From Candidatus Zixiibacteriota bacterium (GTDB lineage: Bacteria > Zixibacteria > MSB-5A5 > GN15 > FEB-12), in the NCBI GenBank assembly GCA_024278935.1, contig JAJRSF010000019.1, positions 1 to 39,110 on the forward strand: 39,110 bases of DNA. The letters are read 5' to 3'. Both the position numbers and the translations under genes were made by a program. The notes below the pieces were generated by a model, which was given only the letters and a program-made list of their open reading frames with translations, ran no database searches and was not told the origin of the DNA. Shown here piece by piece: positions 26,449-35,387 of the stretch (position 1 is the stretch's first letter; every line of letters starts with the position of its first letter).

Positions 26449-27714
26449 ATGATTGAGATAAAAAATAATAAAAAGATTGATTTAGAATCAATTCCAATCG
26501 ACCCTTTTTGGAATATTGGTGATGAAAAAGAACTTAGAATACATCGTATTCATGCTTATCCAGCAAAGTTTCCATCATTCATAACTACAAAAGCGTTGAA
26601 ATATGCACAAGATGAAGGTGTAAAACCAAATCGCATCGCAGATATATTTTGTGGGTGCGGTACCGTAGCCTTTGAAGCAAAACGTAATAATATCCCATTT
26701 TGGGGTTGTGATATAAATCCAGTTGCAACTTTAATAGCCAAAGCGAAAAGTAATAATTATCAAACTTGGCGTTTGCTTCTCTATTTTGAGCAAATTATTG
26801 AAGCTTTCCAAAATTCGAAAAAATCACAGTATTGTTATGGTGAATCAAACGAAAGAATAAAGTATTGGTATTCAAAAAAACAATTCAATGATTTGTCACG
26901 TTTGAAAGAAGCAATTGAGGATACAATTCCTAATGGAAGTAAATATAATACATTCTTTCTTTGTGCTTACTCCAATATTCTTAAACCAACATCAAGATGG
27001 TTAACAAAATCAATTAAACCTCAAGTTGACCCAAATAAGCATCCGGCAAAAGTCATTGATAGATTTAAGGAACAATGCTATTTTTCTATTACATCTAATG
27101 AAGAGAGCGATGCTGTTCATGCTTCAGGAGTAAAAATTGTAAAAGCAAATATTCTTTCTTCAAAATTGAAAATGCCAAAAGTTGATATGATAATTACCAG
27201 TCCTCCATATGTTACATCTTATGAATATGCTGATTTGCACCAACTCTCATTGCTTTGGCTTGGATTTGTAGATGACTTCAGGGTGCAAAGAACAGGCTCA
27301 ATTGGAAGCTTATATCATGATTCAGATTTTGAAAAAAATAAAAAAAGATTAAATAACATAGGTAACAAAATTTTAAATGAACTGCTTGAAGCTCATCCAT
27401 CAAAAGCTAAATCTGTTGCAAAATATTATGTTGATATGCAAAATGTATCTAAAACGTGCTACAAAATGCTTAACAAAAATGGAATGTCTCTATTCGTAAT
27501 AGGAAATACTGAATTTGCTGGAGTTCGTATAGATAATGCTGGTCATCTTGTTGAATCATTATTTGATGCTGGTTTTAAAAAAGTAAATGTTACCAAAAGA
27601 AAAATAAGTAAGAAAATTCTAACTCCATATCGTGATAATAATGGTCGATTTACTACTGATTCACAAGGGCGTAAAATTTACAGCGAAGAATTTATAGTTA
27701 TTGGGAGAAAATAA
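26449..27714 (+). CDS. DNA methyltransferase (N4-cytosine or N6-adenine type) of a restriction-like island
   Basis: 421 residues. The N-terminal motif RIHRIHAYPAKFPSFIT is typical of a group of DNA methylases. The AdoMet-binding motif I is DIFCGCGTVAFEA (about 64-76) and the catalytic motif IV is IITSPPYV (about 247-254, TSPPY). Motif I comes before motif IV. The end is Lys/Arg-rich. TSPPY is most often seen in N4-cytosine enzymes but does not settle base specificity. No strong ribosome site precedes the ATG. The next gene, a Z1-domain ATPase, starts 59 bases later, so this is the modification part of a probable restriction or other defence system. The island is A/T-richer by eye than the neighbouring housekeeping genes. 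Confidence 0.88.
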   Translation: MIEIKNNKKIDLESIPIDPFWNIGDEKELRIHRIHAYPAKFPSFITTKALKYAQDEGVKPNRIADIFCGCGTVAFEAKRNNIPFWGCDINPVATLIAKAKSNNYQTWRLLLYFEQIIEAFQNSKKSQYCYGESNERIKYWYSKKQFNDLSRLKEAIEDTIPNGSKYNTFFLCAYSNILKPTSRWLTKSIKPQVDPNKHPAKVIDRFKEQCYFSITSNEESDAVHASGVKIVKANILSSKLKMPKVDMIITSPPYVTSYEYADLHQLSLLWLGFVDDFRVQRTGSIGSLYHDSDFEKNKKRLNNIGNKILNELLEAHPSKAKSVAKYYVDMQNVSKTCYKMLNKNGMSLFVIGNTEFAGVRIDNAGHLVESLFDAGFKKVNVTKRKISKKILTPYRDNNGRFTTDSQGRKIYSEEFIVIGRK

Positions 27715-27773
27715 TAATAACTTAAATATACTTAGGGAAGTACTCGAAAAGGGAATAAACTAGGAGAATTAAT

Positions 27774-29624
27774 ATGTTTGATATTAAGAAACTAACAAAA
27801 AATACAATTTCGCAATATCGTTATAACCGCCAACTTGATCGAATGCGTTTAGATAACAAATCAATTGATAGTATCGAAAAAGCTGTTGAGGAATCAGTTG
27901 CTAATATTAAAAATGGAAATAAATCATTTGTTATTTATGGCGAGCCTCAAAGTGGCAAGACCGAAATGATGATTACTATGACTGCAAGACTTTTAGATGA
28001 AGGGTTTAAAATGGTCATAGTATTACTCAATGATAGTGTACAACTTTTAAATCAAAATCTTGAACGATTTAGCAGGTCTGGTATTGATCCTGCTCCAAAG
28101 AATTTTTCCGAAATACTTGACCCAGTTGTAAAAATTGGCACTTCAGAATGGATAATTTTTTGCAAAAAGAATTCAAAAGATTTAACTAAATTACTTCAAA
28201 AAATAGATGGAATAAAAAATAAAGTTATTATAGATGATGAAGCTGACTATGCTTCACCTAATGCAAAAGTCAACAAAGGAGAAAAAACTAAAATAAATGC
28301 ATTGATTGAGAAACTTATAAATTCTAATGGTATTTATATTGGTGTGACTGCAACGCCTGCAAGACTTGATCTTAATAACACATTTATGAATGAAAATGAA
28401 CGATGGATTGACTTTCCACCACATCCACGATACAGTGGTCAAAAGTTTTTTTTCCCTACATCAATAGACAATGAACCGTTACTCTTTGATTTAGTATTAC
28501 TACCAAATCAGTATGATGATCCTAAGTATTTACGTAAAGCAATTTTCCGTTTCTTAATTAAAGTGAGTTATCTAAACATGTTCGTTCATCCGAGTAGAGA
28601 AAAGAATTATAGTATTCTCATTCATACAAGCGGTAAGAGAGCTGACCACACAAATGACTTTAAAGAAGTAGTTCATATCTTTAATGTTTTAAAAAATGAT
28701 AGTGCCAAAAAATATGCAACTTACTATAAGAAAATATGGGAAATAGCTAAAGAATTATACCCTAATGCAGAAGATAAAATAATGCAATATATTTATAGCA
28801 ATATCAATAGAAATACAATTATTGTGATGAATAGTAACACAGATAAAAGCGTTGTAGATTATACAAATGCTACAGATCCTTCAACTTTATTTACGGTAGC
28901 TATAGGAGGCAATATTGTGTCTCGAGGTGTAACATTCGACAACCTTATTTCTATGTTTTTTACTAGGGACGTAAAACATAAAATTCAACAAGATACGTAT
29001 ATCCAACGTGCTAGAATGTTTGGTTCTAGAGGTGACTATCTTCCTTATATGGAGCTACATATTCCTGAAAATTTATATCTAGATTGGCATAAGTGTTTTA
29101 TCTTTCACCGCCTATCTTTAGAGGCTATAAGAGCTGGGAATGGTACACCGGTATGGTTGGAAGATAAACGGGTAAAATCTGTAGCGTCTAGTAGTATAGA
29201 TAAGATAACTGTTGCAATTGATAGTGGTGAGATGAGTTTTGAAATATTTGATTATACTGATGATGTAGAAAATATCATTTCTAGTAATGTAGATTCTATA
29301 ACAAAACTTGAAAATCTAATGAAAACACTGGATGGGCAAAAACTTCCAAACTATCTTCAGCAGTTTATTGAACACTTTAGCCCAAATGGAAAAAATTCTC
29401 TTGTTGTCCATAGTACAGGTTCAATTACAAACTGGAAAGATGCTGATCAGGAACGCATTGCACGCCCAAAACAGTTTCTTGGAACTCTTGATTTAAAATT
29501 AAAAAAATATCCAAATGCTCTTCATCATATTAAGATATTCAAAAATGCAAATGATAAAGCTCGTGTGTTTTATAAGTATGTTGGAAACATAAGATTTATA
29601 AAAAATTTTAAAAAGAAAAGTTAA
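27774..29624 (+). CDS. Z1-domain superfamily-2 ATPase
   Basis: 616 residues. A full helicase-like motif set is visible: Walker A GEPQSGKTEM (about 56-65), Walker B VIIDDEADYA (about 150-159), motif III VTATPAR (about 191-197), then the Z1 region with GGNIVSRGVTFDNL (about 379-392) and YIQRARMFGSRGD (about 410-422) as motifs V and VI. The Z1 domain (Pfam PF10593) is known from restriction-type gene clusters with methylases, nucleases or MORC-like ATPases. The protein probably couples ATP hydrolysis to DNA recognition or translocation. AGGAG precedes the ATG. Its stop overlaps the next start by one base. No nuclease domain is visible in the last 150 residues. Confidence 0.88.
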   Translation: MFDIKKLTKNTISQYRYNRQLDRMRLDNKSIDSIEKAVEESVANIKNGNKSFVIYGEPQSGKTEMMITMTARLLDEGFKMVIVLLNDSVQLLNQNLERFSRSGIDPAPKNFSEILDPVVKIGTSEWIIFCKKNSKDLTKLLQKIDGIKNKVIIDDEADYASPNAKVNKGEKTKINALIEKLINSNGIYIGVTATPARLDLNNTFMNENERWIDFPPHPRYSGQKFFFPTSIDNEPLLFDLVLLPNQYDDPKYLRKAIFRFLIKVSYLNMFVHPSREKNYSILIHTSGKRADHTNDFKEVVHIFNVLKNDSAKKYATYYKKIWEIAKELYPNAEDKIMQYIYSNINRNTIIVMNSNTDKSVVDYTNATDPSTLFTVAIGGNIVSRGVTFDNLISMFFTRDVKHKIQQDTYIQRARMFGSRGDYLPYMELHIPENLYLDWHKCFIFHRLSLEAIRAGNGTPVWLEDKRVKSVASSSIDKITVAIDSGEMSFEIFDYTDDVENIISSNVDSITKLENLMKTLDGQKLPNYLQQFIEHFSPNGKNSLVVHSTGSITNWKDADQERIARPKQFLGTLDLKLKKYPNALHHIKIFKNANDKARVFYKYVGNIRFIKNFKKKS

Positions 29625-30064
29625 TGATTAAAGAATTTAGTTTTTATCATGGTGTAGTATTTTCATCACTTTTTCATTATTGTGATAAGCCTTTTACAAT
29701 AGTGCAATATCCATCTTCAGATAATGCATCATATATTGTTAATAACAATGTAGGTGTCTATATTAAGTACTCCACAAAACGTCTGTCTCCTTGGCATTTT
29801 TCATTTCAAAATTTACACTTATCAGAAATGCAAAAAATGAATAGCATGTGTAATAGGTTAATTCTAATACTTGTCTGTCGTGATGATGGAATTGTAGGAT
29901 TGTCTTCCGAGGAATTTCAGCAGATTGTAAATAGTACAAATAATGGTACAGAATGGATAAGTATCAATAGAGGTCTAAGGGAGAAATATAGTGTAAAAGG
30001 TTCTGCAGGAAAGTTAATCTACAAAATTAGCAAAACTGATTTTTGTGATAAAATCCTTTGTTGA
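29624..30064 (+). CDS. Small protein coupled to the Z1 ATPase; candidate effector
   Basis: 146 residues, not recognised. The ATG overlaps the Z1 stop codon (TAATG), so translation is coupled and the product is probably made in fixed ratio with the ATPase. Conserved-looking features are FYHGVVFSSLFHY, NVGVYIKYSTKRLSPWHFSF, a strong central strand LILILVCRDDGIVGL, and a C-terminal EWISINRGLREKYSV with VKGSAGKL. The order helix-strand-strand-strand-helix-strand, with Lys in VYIKYS, recalls a degenerate PD-(D/E)XK nuclease core. The acidic residue expected two places before the Lys is a Tyr, so this is only a suggestion. It could equally be a DNA-binding or regulatory subunit. Confidence 0.7.
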   Translation: MIKEFSFYHGVVFSSLFHYCDKPFTIVQYPSSDNASYIVNNNVGVYIKYSTKRLSPWHFSFQNLHLSEMQKMNSMCNRLILILVCRDDGIVGLSSEEFQQIVNSTNNGTEWISINRGLREKYSVKGSAGKLIYKISKTDFCDKILC

Positions 30065-30540
30065 ATAGTGTGCGGCAGACGCCCTCGTCTGCCCCTAGTT
30101 CCATCCGGCAAAAGCCCTACAAACCCTCACTACATTCATATCACTCACTATGCATGAGACGCTAATTTTAGATAAGAGTTTTGTGTATGTACAAAATCGC
30201 TACAAAAAATATTTGTGGAAATGGCTTAAGCCATTTTTTTTACCGAAGCCATTTCGTCGTAACAGGTTGTCCCCTTGACAGTTAATCACGGTATTAATGA
30301 AACAGGCATAGCCTGTAGGTTCCCTTTATATGCGGAACGAACCCATTTTGAATTCTACATTAGATAAATTTCATTTACAGTACGTCTATATATTAAAAGC
30401 CGATCGATCTATTCAAAAGATATCTTTGAGTTTTACAAAACCGCTCATAAAAACCCCTCATAACAGAACCATAAATTAGGCTAACAATGCGGCCGATGGA
30501 AACAGTATGCAAGTTGCATAAAGGTCTTTAAGGAGGAAAC
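30065..30540. other. 476-base non-coding gap after the island, with hairpins
   Basis: No credible gene. It contains GGCAGACG-CCCT-CGTCTGCC (30074-30093), a terminator (annotated separately) and ACAGGC-ATA-GCCTGT (30302-30316). A strong AAGGAGG ribosome site immediately precedes the next gene. The GGCAGACG hairpin, 10 bases after the last island gene, lacks a T-run. Confidence 0.55.
30219..30241 (+). terminator. Possible terminator of the defence-like operon
   Basis: The perfect palindrome AAATGGCTTAAGCCATTT (30219-30236) can fold as a 7-bp stem with a TTAA loop and runs into eight or more T. It lies about 155 bases after the last island gene. Confidence 0.55.
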
Positions 30541-31230
30541 ATGAGGAAATTTTTAGTAATCATCAGTCTGCTGATTCTCTTGTCAAGCTCAGCATTTGCT
30601 CAAGTCGATTCAGCAAGAACTCTGTCTGTAGTTGGGTTTGCATCTGCTCAAATAACACCAGATATGATAGTTTGGAAATTGACTATAAATGCGAGACATA
30701 AAAACCAAGCAATGCTTCGGGATTATGTCGATGAGGTTCTTACACAAGTTATGATTGCTGTTGATAGTTTAGGTATTGACCATAATTATATTGAATACGA
30801 TAGAGTTTCAATCAGTATGAGATATGAACAGAATAGAAGTGGTACGTCTGAAAAGGTCGCATATTATGAATTTAATCAACCTGTTATAATATTACAGAAA
30901 GATATTTCTGAGTATGAAATGTACTGGGATAAGTTAACAGCCATAAAAGGTGTTACTGTGACCCAGCAATTCAAGACCTCACAATTGGAAGAGACAAAAC
31001 GTCAGTTACGAATTGATGCACTGGTTTCGGCAAAACAAAAGGCTCTTGATTTGTCAGGTGTACTAGGTGGAACAGTTAACAAAGCAATAACTGTCAGTGA
31101 ATTTCAACCCGGTCGGACACTAAGACAAATTGAATATGAATCGGAAGCATTATTTACTGAAGTTAGTTTTTCTAAACCGAAGAAAATAGAAGTTACTGCT
31201 CGCATCTATGTTGTATTTCAACTTGAATGA
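30541..31230 (+). CDS. SIMPL-domain (DUF541) secreted protein
   Basis: 229 residues with a clear signal peptide (MRKFLVIISLLILLSSSAFA-QV). The mature protein begins TLSVVGFASAQITPDMIVWK, the usual start of DUF541/SIMPL proteins (OMP26/YggE type). It ends with the repeat-like PKKIEVTARIYVVFQL strand. LRIDALVSAKQKALDLSGVL is the conserved 'A...AKxKAxxLAxxLG' helix. Such proteins are periplasmic or outer-membrane-associated and linked to stress or assembly, with no defined biochemical activity. AAGGAGGAAAC precedes the ATG. It is monocistronic between repeat-rich gaps. Confidence 0.88.
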   Translation: MRKFLVIISLLILLSSSAFAQVDSARTLSVVGFASAQITPDMIVWKLTINARHKNQAMLRDYVDEVLTQVMIAVDSLGIDHNYIEYDRVSISMRYEQNRSGTSEKVAYYEFNQPVIILQKDISEYEMYWDKLTAIKGVTVTQQFKTSQLEETKRQLRIDALVSAKQKALDLSGVLGGTVNKAITVSEFQPGRTLRQIEYESEALFTEVSFSKPKKIEVTARIYVVFQLE

Positions 31231-31256
31231 AAATGATATTAAGATGCAAATAAAAA

Positions 31257-31345
31257 GTCAGGTCTCGGGGCACTCAATGAGTGTGTAAGACCTGACTTAC
31301 AATTATATTAAAACAACAATGTTGGATTCCCAATCAAGTTGGGAA
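31257..31345. repeat. Two palindromic repeats between convergent genes
   Basis: GTCAGGTC (31257-31264) pairs with GACCTGAC (31289-31296) with an inner CACTCA/TGAGTG stem. This is the 20.2-kb repeat in reverse orientation. TTCCCAA-TCAAG-TTGGGAA (31327-31345) belongs to the second family. They fill the gap between the SIMPL gene and the convergent barrel gene and may serve as terminators. Confidence 0.65.
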
Positions 31346-31387
31346 TGACATTAGGGCAGTCTTTGACAAGTTTGTAAAAGTAGCTTG

Positions 31388-32518
31388 CTACTTAGACTCT
31401 ATCATTTCGACATTGGCTCGAGGGACAATCGCTTTTTCGCCATCTTCAAATTCAACTTCCAAGATACGAGCTTTCGATTCTGATTCCAGCACATGAAGCG
31501 GTGATGGAAGACCTGTCACATTGCCGAGTCTTCCGAAATACGGATGACGGATAACACGGATAGGAGAACCAACTTTGATACCGGTGATTTCAGATTTACC
31601 GTCGCCAGCATCTGTAATAGAAAGTTCTTCTTTCGGGATAATAATTTCAGGACGAATCACACCGGCACGAATTTGTGTAGCACCATTCATACAAGCTTGT
31701 TTCCCTGCGTTCGCTTTGAGCAGATCAAAAGTACCGTGTGCCATTGCGATTTCGCCGAATCCTTCAGTCACAACCAAAGTCGTGACGATATCTTCGTTAC
31801 CAGTGATAGCAACACCGATGTCGTAGCCTAAGATGTCACGTAAATCCTGATCATCAAATCCACCAACAACGATTCCATGGACACCGATTTTGCAAGCTTT
31901 GTCCATCGCTTTCGCAGTTACAAGAGAACCACCAACAACAACTTTGCCTTTCATATCGTCAGTAATTAAATCGTCGGATAAAATTGTCAAATTATCTGGA
32001 GTCGCAATAACGATTTCACCTGAGGTTTCACCGCCGATACCAAAAATACCTTGAACAAAGGCAGCGTAAGTGTCAATGACAACGCCTTCGTTTTCGATGA
32101 CTTCGGTGACTTCACCAGTGATATATGCTTTGACTTCAACAGGGATAGGCATACCACGTTGGAGAACCTGTCCTGTGATTGTCGAAATTGATTCCAAAGT
32201 TCCTGTGATTGTAGCTTTACAATCTGCGTTGAACCATTTGATGAAACCTTTTTTGAATGCGATAGCTTCGCCTTCTTTGATTTCGTCGCCTTCTTTTTTA
32301 ATCATCACTTCTGCTAAATCTTCAGGGGGAAGGGAAAGTTTGTTGGCAACATTTAAAGGAACAACATTACCAGGAAGATGTGTTCTGGCAACGATGTCTT
32401 GCGGGGTGACTTTGTCTCCGACTTTCACTAAGACATCACCTTTTAAAGGAAGGATACGATCTTTTTTAATTAAAATCTTATCGGTCACTTTCAGACCCGG
32501 GGTATATGCGTGAGCCAT
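31388..32518 (-). CDS. Barrel-type protein with KOW-like C-terminus, partner of the MutL-like ATPase
   Basis: 376 residues, function unknown, no signal peptide or membrane helix. The N-terminal 130 residues look like a sandwich-barrel hybrid (LPLKGDVLVKVGDKVTPQDI, then VARTHLPGN and KKEGDEIKEGEAIAFKKG), like biotinyl-lipoyl-type hairpins. The middle (about 130-260) has Gly-rich alpha/beta segments (GKVVVGGSLVTAKAMDKACK, then GVHGIVVGGFD). The end (IKVGSPIRVIRHPYFGRLGN then LEVEFEDGEKAIVPRANVEMIE) resembles a KOW/SH3-like module. AAAGG precedes the ATG. It is the last gene of the operon with the MutL-like ATPase, 18 bases after the middle gene. I recognise no established family name with confidence. 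Confidence 0.75.
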   Translation of the reverse strand: MAHAYTPGLKVTDKILIKKDRILPLKGDVLVKVGDKVTPQDIVARTHLPGNVVPLNVANKLSLPPEDLAEVMIKKEGDEIKEGEAIAFKKGFIKWFNADCKATITGTLESISTITGQVLQRGMPIPVEVKAYITGEVTEVIENEGVVIDTYAAFVQGIFGIGGETSGEIVIATPDNLTILSDDLITDDMKGKVVVGGSLVTAKAMDKACKIGVHGIVVGGFDDQDLRDILGYDIGVAITGNEDIVTTLVVTEGFGEIAMAHGTFDLLKANAGKQACMNGATQIRAGVIRPEIIIPKEELSITDAGDGKSEITGIKVGSPIRVIRHPYFGRLGNVTGLPSPLHVLESESKARILEVEFEDGEKAIVPRANVEMIESK

Positions 32519-32536
32519 GTGTAAACCTTTCTATAT

Positions 32537-33304
32537 CTAACTATTTTTTTTTCGTCTTTTTCTCATCAGGACAATAAATAAAACAACTCCTAATGAGACA
32601 TATATTGCGACATTAGAACTATCATCGTCTGAGTCGCTGTAAATATTTTTACTTGTGTCAATATCAGCAACTTTAAACTGTTGCTTAGGAAGTTTTGATT
32701 TTATGTCTTCGGAACTTAACGATGCGACAACATTGTTGAAGAGATCAACATCCTTCTCGAATTCATCGCCAATACCATAACAGTAAAATGTTGCGAGACC
32801 AAAATCATAAAACTTCATTAAAATAAGTGAATTTTTTATCGACTGTTCGTTTTGAACAATCTTATTATAAATTGAAACAGTCTTAGTTGCTTTGTCATAA
32901 CTCGGTGCATCTGATTCCATGTCTGCTTTAAAATTAGCGACCGGGAAGTACTTGACATCATTGCCAAAATCTTCGGCTAAATCTTTCAAGGTAGAATCTA
33001 TTTGCTTGTCGGTGTATTTTCCACCGAGGTCAAGCGAAATGATGAAGTATGAACCGAGATAAAATTTATCAGATTCAGTTGCGGCAAAAACAGCATCGTA
33101 GTCATAAATCGGACGACCTGCTCTTTTTGAAGCAAGGTATGCATCAAATTCTACAAATGGGATTTGTTTCCAGTCAGACGGATAGTCAATTGAAAAATTC
33201 CCTTTGAGGCTCACATAACTATTGGTAGTTGATGAGTCTGTCTGGGCGAAAGAAAATCCGCTTAGAATAACGAGAGCTAAAAGAACTAAGAGTAACTTTT
33301 TCAT
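32537..33304 (-). CDS. Exported protein with C-terminal membrane anchor, middle gene of the MutL-like operon
   Basis: About 255 residues from the ATG at 33304. An in-frame ATG ten codons earlier lies inside the MutL-like gene, but the signal peptide (MKKLLLVLLALVILSGFSFA-QT) starts at 33304. One base separates it from the upstream stop. The periplasmic domain starts SYVSLKGNFSIDYPSDWKQI, a PsbP/DUF1795-like beta start, and continues with mixed alpha/beta sequence. A final helix (VAIYVSLGVVLFIVLM) and RKRRKK tail anchor the C-terminus with the basic end in the cytoplasm. No catalytic motif is visible. Tight coupling to the ATPase suggests that it is a membrane partner. Confidence 0.75.
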   Translation of the reverse strand: MKKLLLVLLALVILSGFSFAQTDSSTTNSYVSLKGNFSIDYPSDWKQIPFVEFDAYLASKRAGRPIYDYDAVFAATESDKFYLGSYFIISLDLGGKYTDKQIDSTLKDLAEDFGNDVKYFPVANFKADMESDAPSYDKATKTVSIYNKIVQNEQSIKNSLILMKFYDFGLATFYCYGIGDEFEKDVDLFNNVVASLSSEDIKSKLPKQQFKVADIDTSKNIYSDSDDDSSNVAIYVSLGVVLFIVLMRKRRKKNS

Positions 33305-33305
33305 T

Positions 33306-35156
33306 TTAGAATTTACCTGCTGGGTAGATATCAAGTTCAGTCATCCATTCTTTGAGATACTTAACTCTGTCATCTTCTGAGAGAGTTGATAAATCAAATG
33401 GACGTCCTCGACCATCTAAGATTATACCAACAACACCACCATGAAGTTCTTTTGTCAATGGTTGCCCTTTACCGGCACCAATGTCGAAGTTCTTTTCAGG
33501 TTCAAATGTTGCTTTGGCCATTTGAGGGAGTCCGTTTTCTTGGAGACCAAGCTCGAACTTTTTCATCTCAAGATGATTTAAAGTCCCGGAGACAGTCCCG
33601 GTAGGAAGTTCAATAGTGTACTTCATCAATGGTCCACCTTTTTTAGGTACGCCAACCGGAGCAACACAAGTACCAAGATGAATCAGACAATCTTTTTCAA
33701 ATACTTCGGTTGCTGCTTTTGGTTGTACTTCAGTGAGTACACCAAGTTGTGGCATCATAAAGATAGAATCAACTGCCAAACGGGTGAGACCTTCAGGTGA
33801 GAAAGCGTCAATCATCATAAGGGCAGATTGCTGACGGCGAGGAGCATGCGATAGCACACCACCGGAACCGATAAGCATATCGAGGGTCATCATGTTTACA
33901 ATTGATGAACCGGATGAAGACTGTTCGAACGCATCAGCGATAGTTCTCTGTTGCTGGACACCTTTTAAAACAGTCGCAAAACTTTTGTGTTGTATGTGAG
34001 CAAGACGAAGAGCTTCTTTAGCAATCGCTTGTTCAAAGATAAGTTCTTCCATCGATTGTGGAATCGTCGTAGGTCGAATCATTTTGTTTTTGACACGGTT
34101 CCGAAGATCACGCTCATCCATTTTGAATGGAACCCAACGCATTACTTTCGGAAGGGTTGCTTCTGCGAATACATTTGAAATAGAGTATGACATTCCTAAG
34201 TTGGCAGATACGGTTCTGTTAAAGACCGCTTCTTTACCATCAGGACGGAAGACTGAGAATACGTCGGTAGTCGCACCACCAATATCAACACCTAAGGCTT
34301 CGATGCCGTATTGTTCAGCGATAGTTTGGATAATAAGTCCAACCGCACCCGGAGTTGGCATGATAGGAGCATCGGACCAATCCATAAGTTTTTTATAACC
34401 CGGAGCCTGTGCCATCACATGTTCCATAAACAGTTCATGGATCTCTTCACGGGCAGGGAGTAAGTTCTCGCGTTCTAAAACAGGACGGAGATTGTCGACA
34501 ACTTTTAAATCAACTTTGTCGCCTAATGTTTCTTCAACATTTTTAGCGGCATTTTTGTTGCCTGCATAAATAACAGGGAGTTTGTAGCTGGAACCTAAAC
34601 GAGGTCTAGGGTCAGCAGCAGAGATAAGTTCAGCAATTTCAACAACGTGAGTTGTTGTCCCACCGTCGATACCACCAGAGAGTAAAATCATATCCGGTCT
34701 GAGTTGACGAATACGTTCGATCTGTTGATGAGGGAGGCGCTTGTCGTTGGATGCGATAACATCCATAACAATCGCACCTGCACCAAGTGCGGCACGTTCT
34801 GCTGATTCGGCTGTCATGGATCTTACAACCCCGGCAACCATCATTTGTAAACCACCACCTGCTGATGATGTTGAGATAAATACATCGGTTCCTTCTTTGC
34901 CGTTAGCCGGAGAAATAAATTTTCCGTTATCGTCAAGAAGTTTTCGTCCTGAAAGTTCTTCCAGTTCAGCAACGGCGTTTAGCACACCCATGGTAACATC
35001 TTCAAAGGGAGCTTCAACAGTTGTGGGAGCTTCCCCACGAGTAGTCAGACGATATTCACCATTCGTGAATTCAATCAGAATCGCTTTTGTTGTTGTCGAA
35101 CCGCAGTCGGTCGCAACAATGATTTTAATGTCGTCCGAATTTTCAAATTTAGCCAT
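33306..35156 (-). CDS. MutL/GlmL-family ASKHA ATPase (glutamate-mutase chaperone-like)
   Basis: 616 residues. Actin-like ATPase motifs are clear: phosphate-1 VATDCGSTTTKAILIEF (about 14-30), phosphate-2 LGVDIGGATTDVFSV (mid-protein) and an adenosine-type GSGGVLSHAP. LLSGGIDGGTTTHV and ISTSSAGGGLQMMVAGVV are characteristic of the MutL (PF13941) family. The founding members, GlmL/MutL of clostridia, accompany B12-dependent glutamate mutase, probably as reactivating chaperone. No mutase gene is present here. It is first in an operon with two unknown genes and faces a divergent membrane-protein operon, so it may serve another complex. AGGTG 8-9 bases before the ATG is the ribosome site. Confidence 0.85.
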   Translation of the reverse strand: MAKFENSDDIKIIVATDCGSTTTKAILIEFTNGEYRLTTRGEAPTTVEAPFEDVTMGVLNAVAELEELSGRKLLDDNGKFISPANGKEGTDVFISTSSAGGGLQMMVAGVVRSMTAESAERAALGAGAIVMDVIASNDKRLPHQQIERIRQLRPDMILLSGGIDGGTTTHVVEIAELISAADPRPRLGSSYKLPVIYAGNKNAAKNVEETLGDKVDLKVVDNLRPVLERENLLPAREEIHELFMEHVMAQAPGYKKLMDWSDAPIMPTPGAVGLIIQTIAEQYGIEALGVDIGGATTDVFSVFRPDGKEAVFNRTVSANLGMSYSISNVFAEATLPKVMRWVPFKMDERDLRNRVKNKMIRPTTIPQSMEELIFEQAIAKEALRLAHIQHKSFATVLKGVQQQRTIADAFEQSSSGSSIVNMMTLDMLIGSGGVLSHAPRRQQSALMMIDAFSPEGLTRLAVDSIFMMPQLGVLTEVQPKAATEVFEKDCLIHLGTCVAPVGVPKKGGPLMKYTIELPTGTVSGTLNHLEMKKFELGLQENGLPQMAKATFEPEKNFDIGAGKGQPLTKELHGGVVGIILDGRGRPFDLSTLSEDDRVKYLKEWMTELDIYPAGKF

Positions 35157-35203
35157 TTAAAAACACCTATATATGTTAAAAATTCTTTTGTTTGTAACTC
35201 TAG

Positions 35204-35253
35204 TTATCTCACCGTGAGATAAACTTTTACGCAGAGATTCTGCTACGCAGAAT
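35204..35253. promoter_or_regulatory. Two adjacent inverted repeats upstream of the MutL-like gene
   Basis: TTATCTCAC-C-GTGAGATAA (35204-35222, perfect 9-bp arms) is followed by ATTCTGC-TAC-GCAGAAT (35237-35253, perfect 7-bp arms). They lie 48-97 bases before the ATG at 35156. A perfect TATAAT on the minus strand at 35288-35283, without a clear -35, would place both in the 5' leader as hairpins. Otherwise they are operators. Confidence 0.55.
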
Positions 35254-35387
35254 ACCCACAAGATTGCCAGTATACTATAAAGATTATACATTGTAAAGCC
35301 GATTTTTCGTCGCTTTATCGAATCTTTCGCTATCTTGACGTGCGAAATAGTCTGACTGTAAAAAGATATTTTATAGATATTTCACCA

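Noticed and set aside
30065-30540. A tRNA or other structured RNA gene at the right edge of the island, as an attachment site
   Set aside because: No cloverleaf, CCA end or repeat of island-end sequence was found. The hairpins fit repeats and a terminator.
32070-32513. A 147-codon plus-strand frame opposite the barrel/KOW gene
   Set aside because: The minus-strand gene has a ribosome site, operon context and sensible protein composition. This frame has none of these.
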